In this document: piece after piece, positions 34,559 through 42,232 of the stretch
Layout: every line of letters begins with the position of its first letter
Numbering within the stretch: position 1 is the first letter of the stretch
NCBI RefSeq assembly: GCF_900996225.1
Contig: NZ_CAAJGL010000112.1
Location: 372,001 to 436,000, forward strand
DNA: 64,000 nt
Direction: 5' to 3'
Source of the DNA: Paraburkholderia sp. BCC1884
GTDB lineage: Bacteria > Pseudomonadota > Gammaproteobacteria > Burkholderiales > Burkholderiaceae
The notes under the pieces: generated by a model
What the model was told of the DNA's origin: nothing
Databases searched by the model: none
What the model saw: the letters and a program-made list of their open reading frames with translations, nothing else
Position numbers and translations under genes: made by a program

Positions 34559-35857
34559 GTGACTACGATCACAAAACTGTCCGTGCGGGATATCCGGTTT
34601 CCGACCTCGCGTTCACTCGACGGCTCCGACGCGATGAACGCGGCGCCCGATTACTCCGCCACCTACGTGACGCTTGAAACCGATTCGCCGCGGGCGCTCA
34701 CGGGCCACGGACTGACTTTTACGATCGGCCGTGGCAACGAGATTTGCGTGACGGCGGTCGAGGCGCTGGCGCCGCTGGTGATCGGTAAAACGCTGGAGGA
34801 AATCGCCGCCGATATGGGCGGGTTCTGGCGCGCGCTGACCTCGGATAGTCAGCTACGCTGGATCGGCCCGGACAAGGGCGCGATTCATCTGGCGACGGCG
34901 GCGGTGGTCAACGCGGCGTGGGACCTGTGGGCCAAAGCGGAAGGCAAGCCGGTGTGGAAGCTGCTCGTGGACATGAGCCCGGAAGAACTGGTGCGCTGTC
35001 TGGACTTCCGCTACGTGACCGATGCGATCACGCCCGAAGAAGCGATTGCAATGCTGCGTCGTCACGCGAACAGCAAGGACGAACGCGAGCAGGAAATGCG
35101 CGCTCACGGCTATCCGGCTTACACGACCTCGGCCGGCTGGCTCGGTTACGACGACGAGAAGATTCGCCGGCTCGCCCGCGAAGGCGTGGCGCAGGGATGG
35201 ACGCATTTCAAGCAGAAGGTGGGCGGTAATCTCGATGAAGACATGCGGCGCGCCCGCATTCTGCGCGAGGAAATCGGCGAAGACCTGAAGCTGATGATGG
35301 ACGCGAATCAGGTGTGGGATGTCGACGAAGCCATCGCCAATATGCGGCGTCTGGCGGAATTCGACCCATGGTGGATCGAGGAACCGACGAGTCCCGACGA
35401 TATTCTCGGGCATGCGGCGATCCGGCAGCGGCTCAAACCGATCGGCGTGGCGACCGGCGAGCATTGTCACAACCGGGTGATGTTCAAGCAGTTGCTGCAG
35501 GCGCAGGCGATCGACTTCTGTCAGGTGGACAGTTGCCGTTTGGGTGGCCTGAACGAGGTGCTCGTGGTCCTGCTGATGGCGGCGAAATTCGGCGTGCCCG
35601 TTTGTCCGCATGCGGGTGGCGTCGGCTTGTGCGAATACGTGCAGCATATTTCGCTGTTCGACTATATCTGCGTGTCGGCGTCGCTCGAAAACCGGGTGCT
35701 CGAGTATGTGGATCATCTGCATGAACACTTCGTCGATCCGGTCGTGATCCGCCACGGCCGGTACATGCCGCCGGAGCGTCCGGGTTACAGCATCGAGATG
35801 CGGGTCGCCTCGCTCGATCAGTTCGACTTTCCCGATGGCCCGGCCTGGCGATCCTGA
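34559..35857 (+). CDS. L-fuconate dehydratase (enolase superfamily)
   Basis: Dehydrates L-fuconate to 2-keto-3-deoxy-L-fuconate in the non-phosphorylating L-fucose pathway. The 432-residue protein has the superfamily residues Lys218/Lys220 (FKQKVGG), metal ligands Asp248 (DANQVWD), Glu274 (WIEEP) and Glu301 (TGEHCHN), and His351 (PHAGGVG). As I recall them, these positions match the characterised Xanthomonas enzyme. GTG 34559 follows GAGGAG. It sits 115 bases after the importer genes. Other fucose-pathway enzymes are not in the window. Confidence 0.9.
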   Translation: MTTITKLSVRDIRFPTSRSLDGSDAMNAAPDYSATYVTLETDSPRALTGHGLTFTIGRGNEICVTAVEALAPLVIGKTLEEIAADMGGFWRALTSDSQLRWIGPDKGAIHLATAAVVNAAWDLWAKAEGKPVWKLLVDMSPEELVRCLDFRYVTDAITPEEAIAMLRRHANSKDEREQEMRAHGYPAYTTSAGWLGYDDEKIRRLAREGVAQGWTHFKQKVGGNLDEDMRRARILREEIGEDLKLMMDANQVWDVDEAIANMRRLAEFDPWWIEEPTSPDDILGHAAIRQRLKPIGVATGEHCHNRVMFKQLLQAQAIDFCQVDSCRLGGLNEVLVVLLMAAKFGVPVCPHAGGVGLCEYVQHISLFDYICVSASLENRVLEYVDHLHEHFVDPVVIRHGRYMPPERPGYSIEMRVASLDQFDFPDGPAWRS

Positions 35858-37284
35858 GCGGCTAACTCGCGGGCGCGAACGAGCGCCTGACTGATCGCGG
35901 CGAGGATCGTGTCGCGCGCCTTGTCGTCCTGCTGCCTGAGCGCGAACGACGGATGATAGGTGGCGATACCCCACGCGCCCGCTACGTCGAACGGCGCGCC
36001 CAGGTGGTCGCGCAAGCTCGCTTTCTTGTGGAGCAAAGCGGTGAGCGCCGTCGCGCCGAGCGTGACGATCACGGCGGGGCGCACCGTTTCCAGCTCACGT
36101 TCGAGCCAGACGGAACAGGCCTCGATCTCGCGTTGTCCCGCTGTTTTGTGCAAGCGGCGTTTGCCACGCGGCTCCCATTTGAAATGCTTGACGGCATTGG
36201 TCAGATAGACCTCGTCGCGCGACAGACCGGCGCGCGTGATCGCGAGCGTCAGCAATTGTCCGGCGGGACCGACAAACGGCAAGCCGGCCAGATCCTCCTG
36301 ATCGCCGGGTTGCTCGCCAATCAGCATGATTCGCGCATCACCGGGTCCCGAGCCGCCGACGGCCTGCGTCGCATTGCGCCACAAGTCGCAGCGCCGGCAA
36401 CGATCGAGCGAAGAGGGGGGCTCGCGAGCCGGCTGCGCAGATTCCGCTTCAACCGGGATTGATTTGCCGTCGAGCATACCGACGCCGCTCGCCTGCGCCA
36501 CGCGACGCGCACCGCTTTTCGCATCGCTGATCATGGCGGGAATCAGATGACCCTCAGGCAGGCCTTTCCAGAAGCGCACCGGCATGTGCTGTTCGAGCGC
36601 GGCTTCGTTCAGCCGGGCCGGATTGAAGGTGCTGCGGTAGTAGGCGAGCCAGAGGGCCTCGGCTTCGTCCGGCGTGTCGGAACGATGCTCGCCGGCCAGC
36701 GCGTGACGCTGCTCCAGATGCAACTGCTGGCCGTCCCAGAACGCGGCGGCGCGCGGCGTGGCGATCATCCACGAGGTGCGGCCCATGCGCTCGGCGAAAT
36801 GTTCCGCTGCCCACTCGAGCACATCGTGATCGGGCTCGTACCATGCGAGGTATTCCGGCGTTTGCGCCGCTGGCGTTTGCTTGCGAAAGCGCACGTACGC
36901 AATCATGTCGTGTTTGGCGCGCCGTACGCTTTTGGCCATGCGATAAAGCTGGGCGCCGTCTGCGTCGGCTGGCGAAGCGACGGCTCGGTCGCCGTGTTGC
37001 CAGCGCCATAGCACTTTGTACAGGAATGCCCAACGTTCGGCGGCGCGGTATAGCGCGGCGTCCTGCAGTAAGGCCGCCAGTTCTTTTGAAACGTGGACGG
37101 TCGACGCGGGTGCCGCTGCGTTTTCGGACGCCTCGCCATAGTCGAACAGCGCCTGCTCCTGCGGCAACGCGGCGTGTTGCATGACGCGCCACTCGATCAT
37201 TTCCGGTGCAAGACCTTCGCCCAGCGCGCCGAGCGACGCGGCGCGCCACGCGGCAAAGTTGTCTTCGATCGCGAGGGAGCGCAT
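35818..37284 (-). CDS. DUF4130-UdgX fusion, putative uracil-DNA-binding repair protein
   Basis: The 488-residue two-domain protein has an N-terminal DUF4130/TIGR03915-type region (about 85-245) and a C-terminal UDG-superfamily domain of UdgX type (about 290-475). Key UdgX features are GEQPGDQED (323-331), NAVKHFKW and KRRLH (375-379), whose histidine forms a covalent bond with uracil sites in characterised UdgX, plus HPSF (444-447). Cys296, Cys299 and Cys390 are candidate iron-sulfur ligands; I cannot assign a fourth. It starts 9 bases after the radical SAM gene, and its 3' end overlaps the converging dehydratase by 40 bases. Confidence 0.88.
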   Translation of the reverse strand: MRSLAIEDNFAAWRAASLGALGEGLAPEMIEWRVMQHAALPQEQALFDYGEASENAAAPASTVHVSKELAALLQDAALYRAAERWAFLYKVLWRWQHGDRAVASPADADGAQLYRMAKSVRRAKHDMIAYVRFRKQTPAAQTPEYLAWYEPDHDVLEWAAEHFAERMGRTSWMIATPRAAAFWDGQQLHLEQRHALAGEHRSDTPDEAEALWLAYYRSTFNPARLNEAALEQHMPVRFWKGLPEGHLIPAMISDAKSGARRVAQASGVGMLDGKSIPVEAESAQPAREPPSSLDRCRRCDLWRNATQAVGGSGPGDARIMLIGEQPGDQEDLAGLPFVGPAGQLLTLAITRAGLSRDEVYLTNAVKHFKWEPRGKRRLHKTAGQREIEACSVWLERELETVRPAVIVTLGATALTALLHKKASLRDHLGAPFDVAGAWGIATYHPSFALRQQDDKARDTILAAISQALVRARELAAQDRQAGPSGKSN

Positions 37285-37293
37285 GGCCTTGTC

Positions 37294-38505
37294 TCACAGC
37301 AGCGCCAGTTGCACGGGCGGCGGCGTCAATACTTGCCGCAACTGGGCCGACGATGCGTCATGCAGCGCCGCCCGATAGTCTTGCGTGACGACGAACGGCT
37401 TGATTTTCTGCAGCGGACAACGCAGACGCACGAGATCTTCGTAGCGCACGCGCCGCGACCGCCTCAACTCCACCAGCCGTTTGGCGTTGCGCATACCGAT
37501 GCCCGGCACGCGCGCAATCATGCGTAGCGGCGCGCGGTTCAGGTCGACGGGAAACTGATCGCGATGCGCGAGCGCCCACGCGAGCTTCGGATCGATCTCC
37601 AGCGACAGATCGCCGGGTTGCTCGAAGAGTTCGTTGGCCGTGAAGCCGTAGGCGCGCAACAAAAAGTCGGCCTGGTACAGCCGATGTTCGCGCAACAGCG
37701 GCGGCGCCTGGGCCGGCAGGCCGGACGGGCTATCGGGGATTGGGCTGAAGGCAGAGTAGTACACGCGTTTGAGCCGGTATGCGCCGTAAAGCGTTTCGGC
37801 GGTCTGCAAGATCGTGCTGTCGTTCGTGGGATCTGCGCCGACGATCATCTGCGTGCTCTGGCCGGCGGGCGTAAAGGTCGGCGCCCGGGTGTCGCTTTGC
37901 GCCTCTTCCTGTGCCAGGCGGATCGAGCCCATGGCCAGCTTGATGGTGTGGATGTTCTTTTCCGGCGCGAGCCTCGCGAGGCTGCCATCGGTGGGGAGTT
38001 CGATATTGACGCTCAGGCGGTCGGCGTAGCGGCCGGCTTGCGCGATCAAATCCGGGTCGGCGTCTGGAATCGTCTTCAGATGAAGATAGCCGCGGAATTG
38101 ATGCTCCTCACGCAGCGACTGCGCCACGCGCACGAGTTGCTCCATCGTGTAGTTCGACGACTGAATGATTCCAGAGCTGAGAAACAACCCGTCGATATAG
38201 TTGCGGCGATAGAAATCCAGCGTGAGGTCGACGACTTCCTCCGGCGTGAAACGGGCGCGCGGCACGTTGCTCGAACGCCGGTTGACGCAGTACTGGCAGT
38301 CGTACAGGCAGAAATTGGTGAGCAGGATTTTCAGCAGCGACACGCAGCGCCCGTCTGGCGTGAAACTATGGCAAATACCCGCGCCGGTGCTGGCGCCCAG
38401 CCCGGCGACGCCGCGCGAACCGCGTTTGGGCGCACCGCTGCTCGCACACGATGCGTCGTATTTGGCCGCGTCGGCCAGGACTTCCAGCTTTTTGAGCAAT
38501 TCCAC
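37294..38505 (-). CDS. Putative DNA modification/repair radical SAM protein (TIGR03916-like)
   Basis: The protein of 403 residues from GTG 38505 has a radical SAM cluster motif CLYDCQYC (Cys66, Cys70, Cys73) and a C-terminal helix-hairpin-helix (about 322-349, containing RVPGIGMRNAKRL) that suggests DNA binding. Family members are almost always next to the DUF4130 protein, as here. GTG 38505 gives the family start (ELLKKLEVLADAAKYDASC); ATG 38592 would add 29 unconserved residues and would place the LexA box inside the coding region. The reaction is unknown. Confidence 0.88.
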   Translation of the reverse strand: MELLKKLEVLADAAKYDASCASSGAPKRGSRGVAGLGASTGAGICHSFTPDGRCVSLLKILLTNFCLYDCQYCVNRRSSNVPRARFTPEEVVDLTLDFYRRNYIDGLFLSSGIIQSSNYTMEQLVRVAQSLREEHQFRGYLHLKTIPDADPDLIAQAGRYADRLSVNIELPTDGSLARLAPEKNIHTIKLAMGSIRLAQEEAQSDTRAPTFTPAGQSTQMIVGADPTNDSTILQTAETLYGAYRLKRVYYSAFSPIPDSPSGLPAQAPPLLREHRLYQADFLLRAYGFTANELFEQPGDLSLEIDPKLAWALAHRDQFPVDLNRAPLRMIARVPGIGMRNAKRLVELRRSRRVRYEDLVRLRCPLQKIKPFVVTQDYRAALHDASSAQLRQVLTPPPVQLALL

Positions 38506-38513
38506 GTTGCCGC

Positions 38514-38539
38514 CAATACTGTATGGATGTACAGTATTG
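38514..38539. promoter_or_regulatory. LexA (SOS) box upstream of the radical SAM/UdgX operon
   Basis: A perfect inverted repeat has arms CAATACTGTA (38514-38523) and TACAGTATTG (38530-38539). Its core is CTGT (38519-38522), N8, ACAG (38531-38534), exactly the gammaproteobacterial/betaproteobacterial LexA consensus spacing. It lies 8 bases upstream of the GTG of the radical SAM gene and 79 bases upstream of divergent thpR, so LexA could control either or both. Confidence 0.85.
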
Positions 38540-38618
38540 TACGTTCGCTGCGTATGAGTGCAAGCGCTATCTGGAGGAAATTTGATCGACACGCCGGCTT
38601 TACCCCGTCAGGCGCGAC

Positions 38619-39233
38619 ATGCCTGAACAACTCTGGCTGCCGGGGCTCGAAGCGCCGCCCGCGCCAACCGACGGTCTGTTTTTTGCCGTGTTTCCCGATG
38701 CTCAAACGGCGGCTGGTATTGCGAAGCTCGCACAGCAGCTTTGCGGGGAGGCGCGTGTGCGGAGCAAACCGCTGGCGCCGGGCCGATTGCACGTTACCTT
38801 GCAGCACCTGGGGAATTTCGCGGGCGGCCTGCCGCAGGCCGAAGTCGACGCGGCCATGCGGGCGGCTGCTTCGATCAGCATGGAGCCGTTCACGGTCGAA
38901 TTCGGTTCGGTCGTCAGCTTTGCTTCGAAACCGCGGCCGGGCCCGCTGGTATTGGGTGGGGACGAGGGCGTGGTTGGCTTGCACACGCTTCATGACGCGT
39001 TGAGCGAGGCGCTGCAAAAAACGGGGCTCGCGGGATTTGCGCGGGATCGAATGATGTCGGCCGCCGTGCCATATACCCCGCATGTCACGCTGGCGTACGG
39101 CATGCCGTGGGCCGCAGCGCGCTCAATCGAGCCAGTTTGCTGGAACGTGCGCGAATTCGCGCTGATGCACAGCCTGCTCGGGCGCACCAGGCATGTGGCG
39201 TTGGCGCGTTGGCCTTTGGCGGGTGCTACGTGA
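38619..39233 (+). CDS. thpR: RNA 2',3'-cyclic phosphodiesterase (2H family)
   Basis: The 204-residue 2H-phosphoesterase, formerly called 2'-5' RNA ligase, hydrolyses RNA 2',3'-cyclic phosphates. The two HxT motifs are present: HVTL at His58 and HVTLAY near residue 152. An N-terminal extension of about 18 residues (MPEQLWLPGLEAPPAP) precedes the domain. It is divergent from the radical SAM gene, with the LexA box between them. Confidence 0.9.
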   Translation: MPEQLWLPGLEAPPAPTDGLFFAVFPDAQTAAGIAKLAQQLCGEARVRSKPLAPGRLHVTLQHLGNFAGGLPQAEVDAAMRAAASISMEPFTVEFGSVVSFASKPRPGPLVLGGDEGVVGLHTLHDALSEALQKTGLAGFARDRMMSAAVPYTPHVTLAYGMPWAAARSIEPVCWNVREFALMHSLLGRTRHVALARWPLAGAT

Positions 39234-39324
39234 TGAAGCTAAGGGTCCGCGGCCGGGGATGCCAAGGATGCGCCGCGCCGGATCGCGCCAATGGACTAAC
39301 TTCCTGAGCTAGCGCGCGTAGCGC

Positions 39325-39534
39325 TCAGAAGCGCACGCCGGTTGAGCAGCCGCCGGCAAAACCTCCGCCGCTTCCGCCCGCGCCGCCGCAGAACACGCCG
39401 CAGCCGGATAGTGCGACGGCGACCGTCACGGCCACCAGCGTCGTTCGCAGACGAGGCAGGGGTTGGCATTTGCCGGGCGGCGTGCCGTATGCCGGGGGCG
39501 TGGGATAACGCCGACGGATTTGGGCGGCGAGCAT
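39325..39534 (-). CDS. Small Gly/Cys-rich putative lipoprotein
   Basis: The 69-residue protein (from ATG 39534; ATG 39579 is also possible) has a basic segment, a hydrophobic core and the lipobox VALSGC. A short mature part GVFCGGAGGSGGGFAGGCSTGVRF follows, with two extra cysteines. There is no clear ribosome site, so expression is uncertain. The composition resembles small lipoproteins I know from Burkholderia annotations; function unknown. Confidence 0.45.
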   Translation of the reverse strand: MLAAQIRRRYPTPPAYGTPPGKCQPLPRLRTTLVAVTVAVALSGCGVFCGGAGGSGGGFAGGCSTGVRF

Positions 39535-39806
39535 TGTTTCTGAAAGCGCCGAGCTGGGTTGTGTTGTTCTTGATTGCATAGCGTGATTGGGGTTGCGAGG
39601 GACGGGTCAAGCACTTGCATGCCTTATTACTGATCTGTCGATTTTGAGGGCCGTACGCGGCGCGGCCGCGAATCCTTCAGCCTAGCGTGCACGGGCCGTC
39701 CCTGAAATACGCAAAATCTGAAAACCAGGGGTTTCGTCGGTTGGAGAGGCTAAGGCGTGACGCGCACCCTGATAGAATGCTTGGGCCGCAACGTAGTGGA
39801 TTGCAG

Positions 39807-40208
39807 ATGAGATTGCTTGACGCGCTAGTCGAACAGCGTATTGCCGCCGCAGCCGCGCGCGGCGAGTTCGACGACTTGCCGGGCGCTGGCGCGCCGCAGA
39901 CGCTCGAGGACGACTCATGGGTCCCTGACGAGGTGCGCGTCGCCAACCGGATTCTGAAAAATGCGGGCTTCGTGCCGCCCGCTGTCGAGCAGTTGCGCGC
40001 CTTGTGCGACCTGCAAGCGGAGCTGAATGCCGTGAGCGACCCGACGACCCGCTGCCGTCTCCAGGCGCGTATGCTTGCGCTCGACATGGCGCTCGAATCG
40101 CTGCGCGGCGGTCCGCTGGTTCTCCCGCGCGAATATTGCCGGCGAATTGCCGAGCGCTTGTCTGAGCGCGCGGGCAATCTCAATACGGCCGACGCAGGTT
40201 CGCAGTGA
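39807..40208 (+). CDS. DUF1992 (DnaJ-related) domain protein
   Basis: The 133-residue protein starts MRLLDALVEQRIAAAAARGEFDDLPGAGAPQ and is nearly all one DUF1992 domain, also found in eukaryotic DNAJC28. Function unknown. The frame is open from 39687, but ATG 39807 matches the family start. A TAGAAT -10-like element is at 39773-39778. Its stop overlaps the GTG of tadA by 4 bases. Confidence 0.85.
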   Translation: MRLLDALVEQRIAAAAARGEFDDLPGAGAPQTLEDDSWVPDEVRVANRILKNAGFVPPAVEQLRALCDLQAELNAVSDPTTRCRLQARMLALDMALESLRGGPLVLPREYCRRIAERLSERAGNLNTADAGSQ

Positions 40209-40945
40209 GCGAGCCGCTTGAGGTTTTCGCCGCGTCGCCTACCGCTGAGTCCGGCGAAATGTCCAATGAGCCGTCTGTTCAGGCTGGCTCTTCGGGACTG
40301 GCCGCTTCCTTTGCCGCAGTCTCGGCAGACCTCCCTGGCCCCATATCCAATACCGAATCTTTGGCACCGCCTGTGTCCGAGCGTGATCGCCGTTTCATGG
40401 CGCTCGCTCAAACCGCCGCTGAGGCCGCGCGCGCGGCCGGTGAAGTGCCCGTTGGCGCCGTGCTCGTGCGAGGCGACGAAGTGCTCGCCACCGGTTTCAA
40501 TCATCCGATCGGCGCGCACGACCCGTCGGCACATGCGGAAATGGTTGCGTTGCGCGCGGCGGCGCAAGCCGTCGAAAATTATCGTTTGCCGGGTTGTGAG
40601 CTTTACGTCACGCTCGAACCCTGTCTGATGTGCGCAGGCGCGATCATGCATGCGCGGATTGCCCGTGTCGTGTTCGGTGCGCGCGATCCGAAAACGGGCG
40701 CGTGCGGCAGCGTCGTCGACGCTTTCGCCAATCCGCAACTGAATCACCACACCAGCGTAATTGGCGGCGTGCTCGAAACCGAATGCGGCGCCGCGCTCAA
40801 GTCGTTCTTTGCCGAGCGGCGGCGCGCCAGCCGCGAGGCCCGCGCGGCAGCCCGGGCAGAGGCGGCGAGTAAATCTGCAGATGACGCAGCAAGTAAGCGG
40901 GCAGACAAAGCAGCCAATGCGTCAGACTCCGCTGAGCCGCTCTAA
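40205..40945 (+). CDS. tadA: tRNA-specific adenosine deaminase TadA
   Basis: Deaminates adenosine 34 of tRNA-Arg(ACG) to inosine. The 246-residue protein has the zinc deaminase motifs HAEMVAL (His110, catalytic Glu112) and EPCLMC (Cys140, Cys143). It is longer than the usual 150-170 residues: about 55 low-complexity residues come before the domain and about 40 Ala/Arg/Lys-rich residues after it. GTG 40205 overlaps the upstream stop; a later start near Met64 would make a normal-length enzyme. Confidence 0.93.
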   Translation: MSEPLEVFAASPTAESGEMSNEPSVQAGSSGLAASFAAVSADLPGPISNTESLAPPVSERDRRFMALAQTAAEAARAAGEVPVGAVLVRGDEVLATGFNHPIGAHDPSAHAEMVALRAAAQAVENYRLPGCELYVTLEPCLMCAGAIMHARIARVVFGARDPKTGACGSVVDAFANPQLNHHTSVIGGVLETECGAALKSFFAERRRASREARAAARAEAASKSADDAASKRADKAANASDSAEPL

Positions 40946-40972
40946 AACAACAACATCCAACAGGTCTTGCCA

Positions 40973-41899
40973 ATGACCGTTCATCGCACCATCGAACTGA
41001 TCGCACCGTCTGGCTATCCGCATGACTCCGAGATCCTGCATCGCGCGTTGCAGCGTCTGCACGCGCAAGGGCATCGACTCGAAGGCGTGGAGGTGACCAG
41101 GCGTCGTTATCAGCGTTTCGCCGGCACCGACGGCGAGCGCGCAGCGGATCTGAACCGGCTCGCCGATCCGTCGCGCAAGCTGCCAGACGTCGTGCTGGCT
41201 GTGCGCGGCGGCTACGGCGCGGTACGCGTCCTGCACGGGCTCGACTACGAAGGGTTGCAACGGCGTCTGACCGATCAGCCGGTCGCGCTGGTGGGGCACA
41301 GCGACTTCACGGCGATTCAGCTCGCGTTGCTCGCCCGCGCCGGCGTGAAAACGTTTGGCGGTCCGATGTTGATGAGCGACTTCGGCGCTGAGGAAGTCAG
41401 CGAGTTCACGATGCATCATTTCTGGTCGGCGTTGACGAATCCGACCATGACGGTGACCGGCAAGACGCCCCAGGCGCAAACGGTCGACGTGTCGGGGATG
41501 CTGTGGGGCGGCAACCTGGCCGTGCTGACGTCGCTGATCGGCACGCCGTACATGCCGCCGGTGCAAGGCGGCATCCTGTTTCTCGAGGACGTCAACGAGC
41601 AGCCGTTTCGCGTCGAGCGGATGCTTTATCAGCTGCATCTGTCCGGCATTCTCGCGCAACAGCAGGCGGTGGTGCTGGGCGACTTCTCCGGCGGCAAGTC
41701 CTACGACTACGACAACGGTTACGATCTGCACGCGGTCGTCGAGCAGATGCGGTCGGTGATCGGCATTCCGATCGTCACCGGGTTGCAGTTCGGACATGTG
41801 CACAACATGCTGACGCTGCCGGTGGGTGCCGACGCGCATCTTGTCGCCGATCCTCATGGGTTCACGCTGACGCTGTCGGGCTATCCCCATTTGGGGTGA
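40973..41899 (+). CDS. ldcA: LD-carboxypeptidase (peptidase S66)
   Basis: Cytosolic enzyme that removes the terminal D-Ala from murein tetrapeptides during peptidoglycan recycling. The 308-residue protein has the S66 nucleophile region VGHSDFTAIQ, the motif GMLWGGNLAVLTSL and the C-terminal FGHVHNMLTLPVG. It starts at ATG 40973, 27 bases after tadA, and is followed by a strong terminator. Confidence 0.92.
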   Translation: MTVHRTIELIAPSGYPHDSEILHRALQRLHAQGHRLEGVEVTRRRYQRFAGTDGERAADLNRLADPSRKLPDVVLAVRGGYGAVRVLHGLDYEGLQRRLTDQPVALVGHSDFTAIQLALLARAGVKTFGGPMLMSDFGAEEVSEFTMHHFWSALTNPTMTVTGKTPQAQTVDVSGMLWGGNLAVLTSLIGTPYMPPVQGGILFLEDVNEQPFRVERMLYQLHLSGILAQQQAVVLGDFSGGKSYDYDNGYDLHAVVEQMRSVIGIPIVTGLQFGHVHNMLTLPVGADAHLVADPHGFTLTLSGYPHLG

Positions 41900-41916
41900 A
41901 GTCGTCAGAAAAAGAG

Positions 41917-41948
41917 AAAAGAAGCGGGCGTTTCGCCCGCTTCTTTTT
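41917..41948 (+). terminator. Rho-independent terminator after ldcA
   Basis: A 14-bp stem AAAAGAAGCGGGCG (41917-41930) / CGCCCGCTTCTTTT (41934-41947) with a TTT loop ends in a T tract. Confidence 0.9.
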
Positions 41949-42152
41949 ACTGCATAAAAGGCAACTAACGGCCTGTGACTAACCGTCTACACGTGCCTCT
42001 ACGGCAGTGAAGGTCCCCGTGTTTTGTTGACAAAAATCGCAGGCAAAAGGGCGCCGTTTCAATCTCGTTAATTGTCTGTCCAGCCTTTACTGCAGCCACT
42101 AAATAAGCAAATGGCCAAGCCTTTAATCATCTCAAAACGCTCCGCGTCGCAG

Positions 42153-42190
42153 AGATTGTCGAACCAAAAACCAAAAATTGTTGACAATCT
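42153..42190 (+). promoter_or_regulatory. Inverted repeat at the gntR promoter
   Basis: AGATTGTC (42153-42160) and GACAATCT (42183-42190) are perfect inverted arms with a 22-base A-rich spacer. The second arm overlaps the -35 TTGACA. This suits an autoregulatory operator, but the bound protein is inferred. Confidence 0.5.
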
Positions 42191-42208
42191 TTATGTCCAT
42201 CCTATGAT
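42181..42208 (+). promoter_or_regulatory. Sigma-70 promoter of gntR-family gene
   Basis: Perfect TTGACA (42181-42186), 16-base spacer and TATGAT (42203-42208), 25 bases before the start codon. Confidence 0.7.
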
Positions 42209-42232
42209 GACCAACATACCGGGACGCACATC

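Larger units (their letters stand above)
41949..42232. other. Intergenic region before the purine island
   Basis: The 284 bases after the terminator have lower GC than the surroundings and no convincing gene. A TTGACA hexamer at 42027-42032 has no clear -10. The gntR promoter and inverted repeat are annotated separately. Confidence 0.5.

Noticed and set aside
38582..38626. Possible short leader frame (TTG start after GGAGGA) before thpR
   Set aside because: It is 14 codons long, overlaps the thpR start and shows no regulatory codon pattern.
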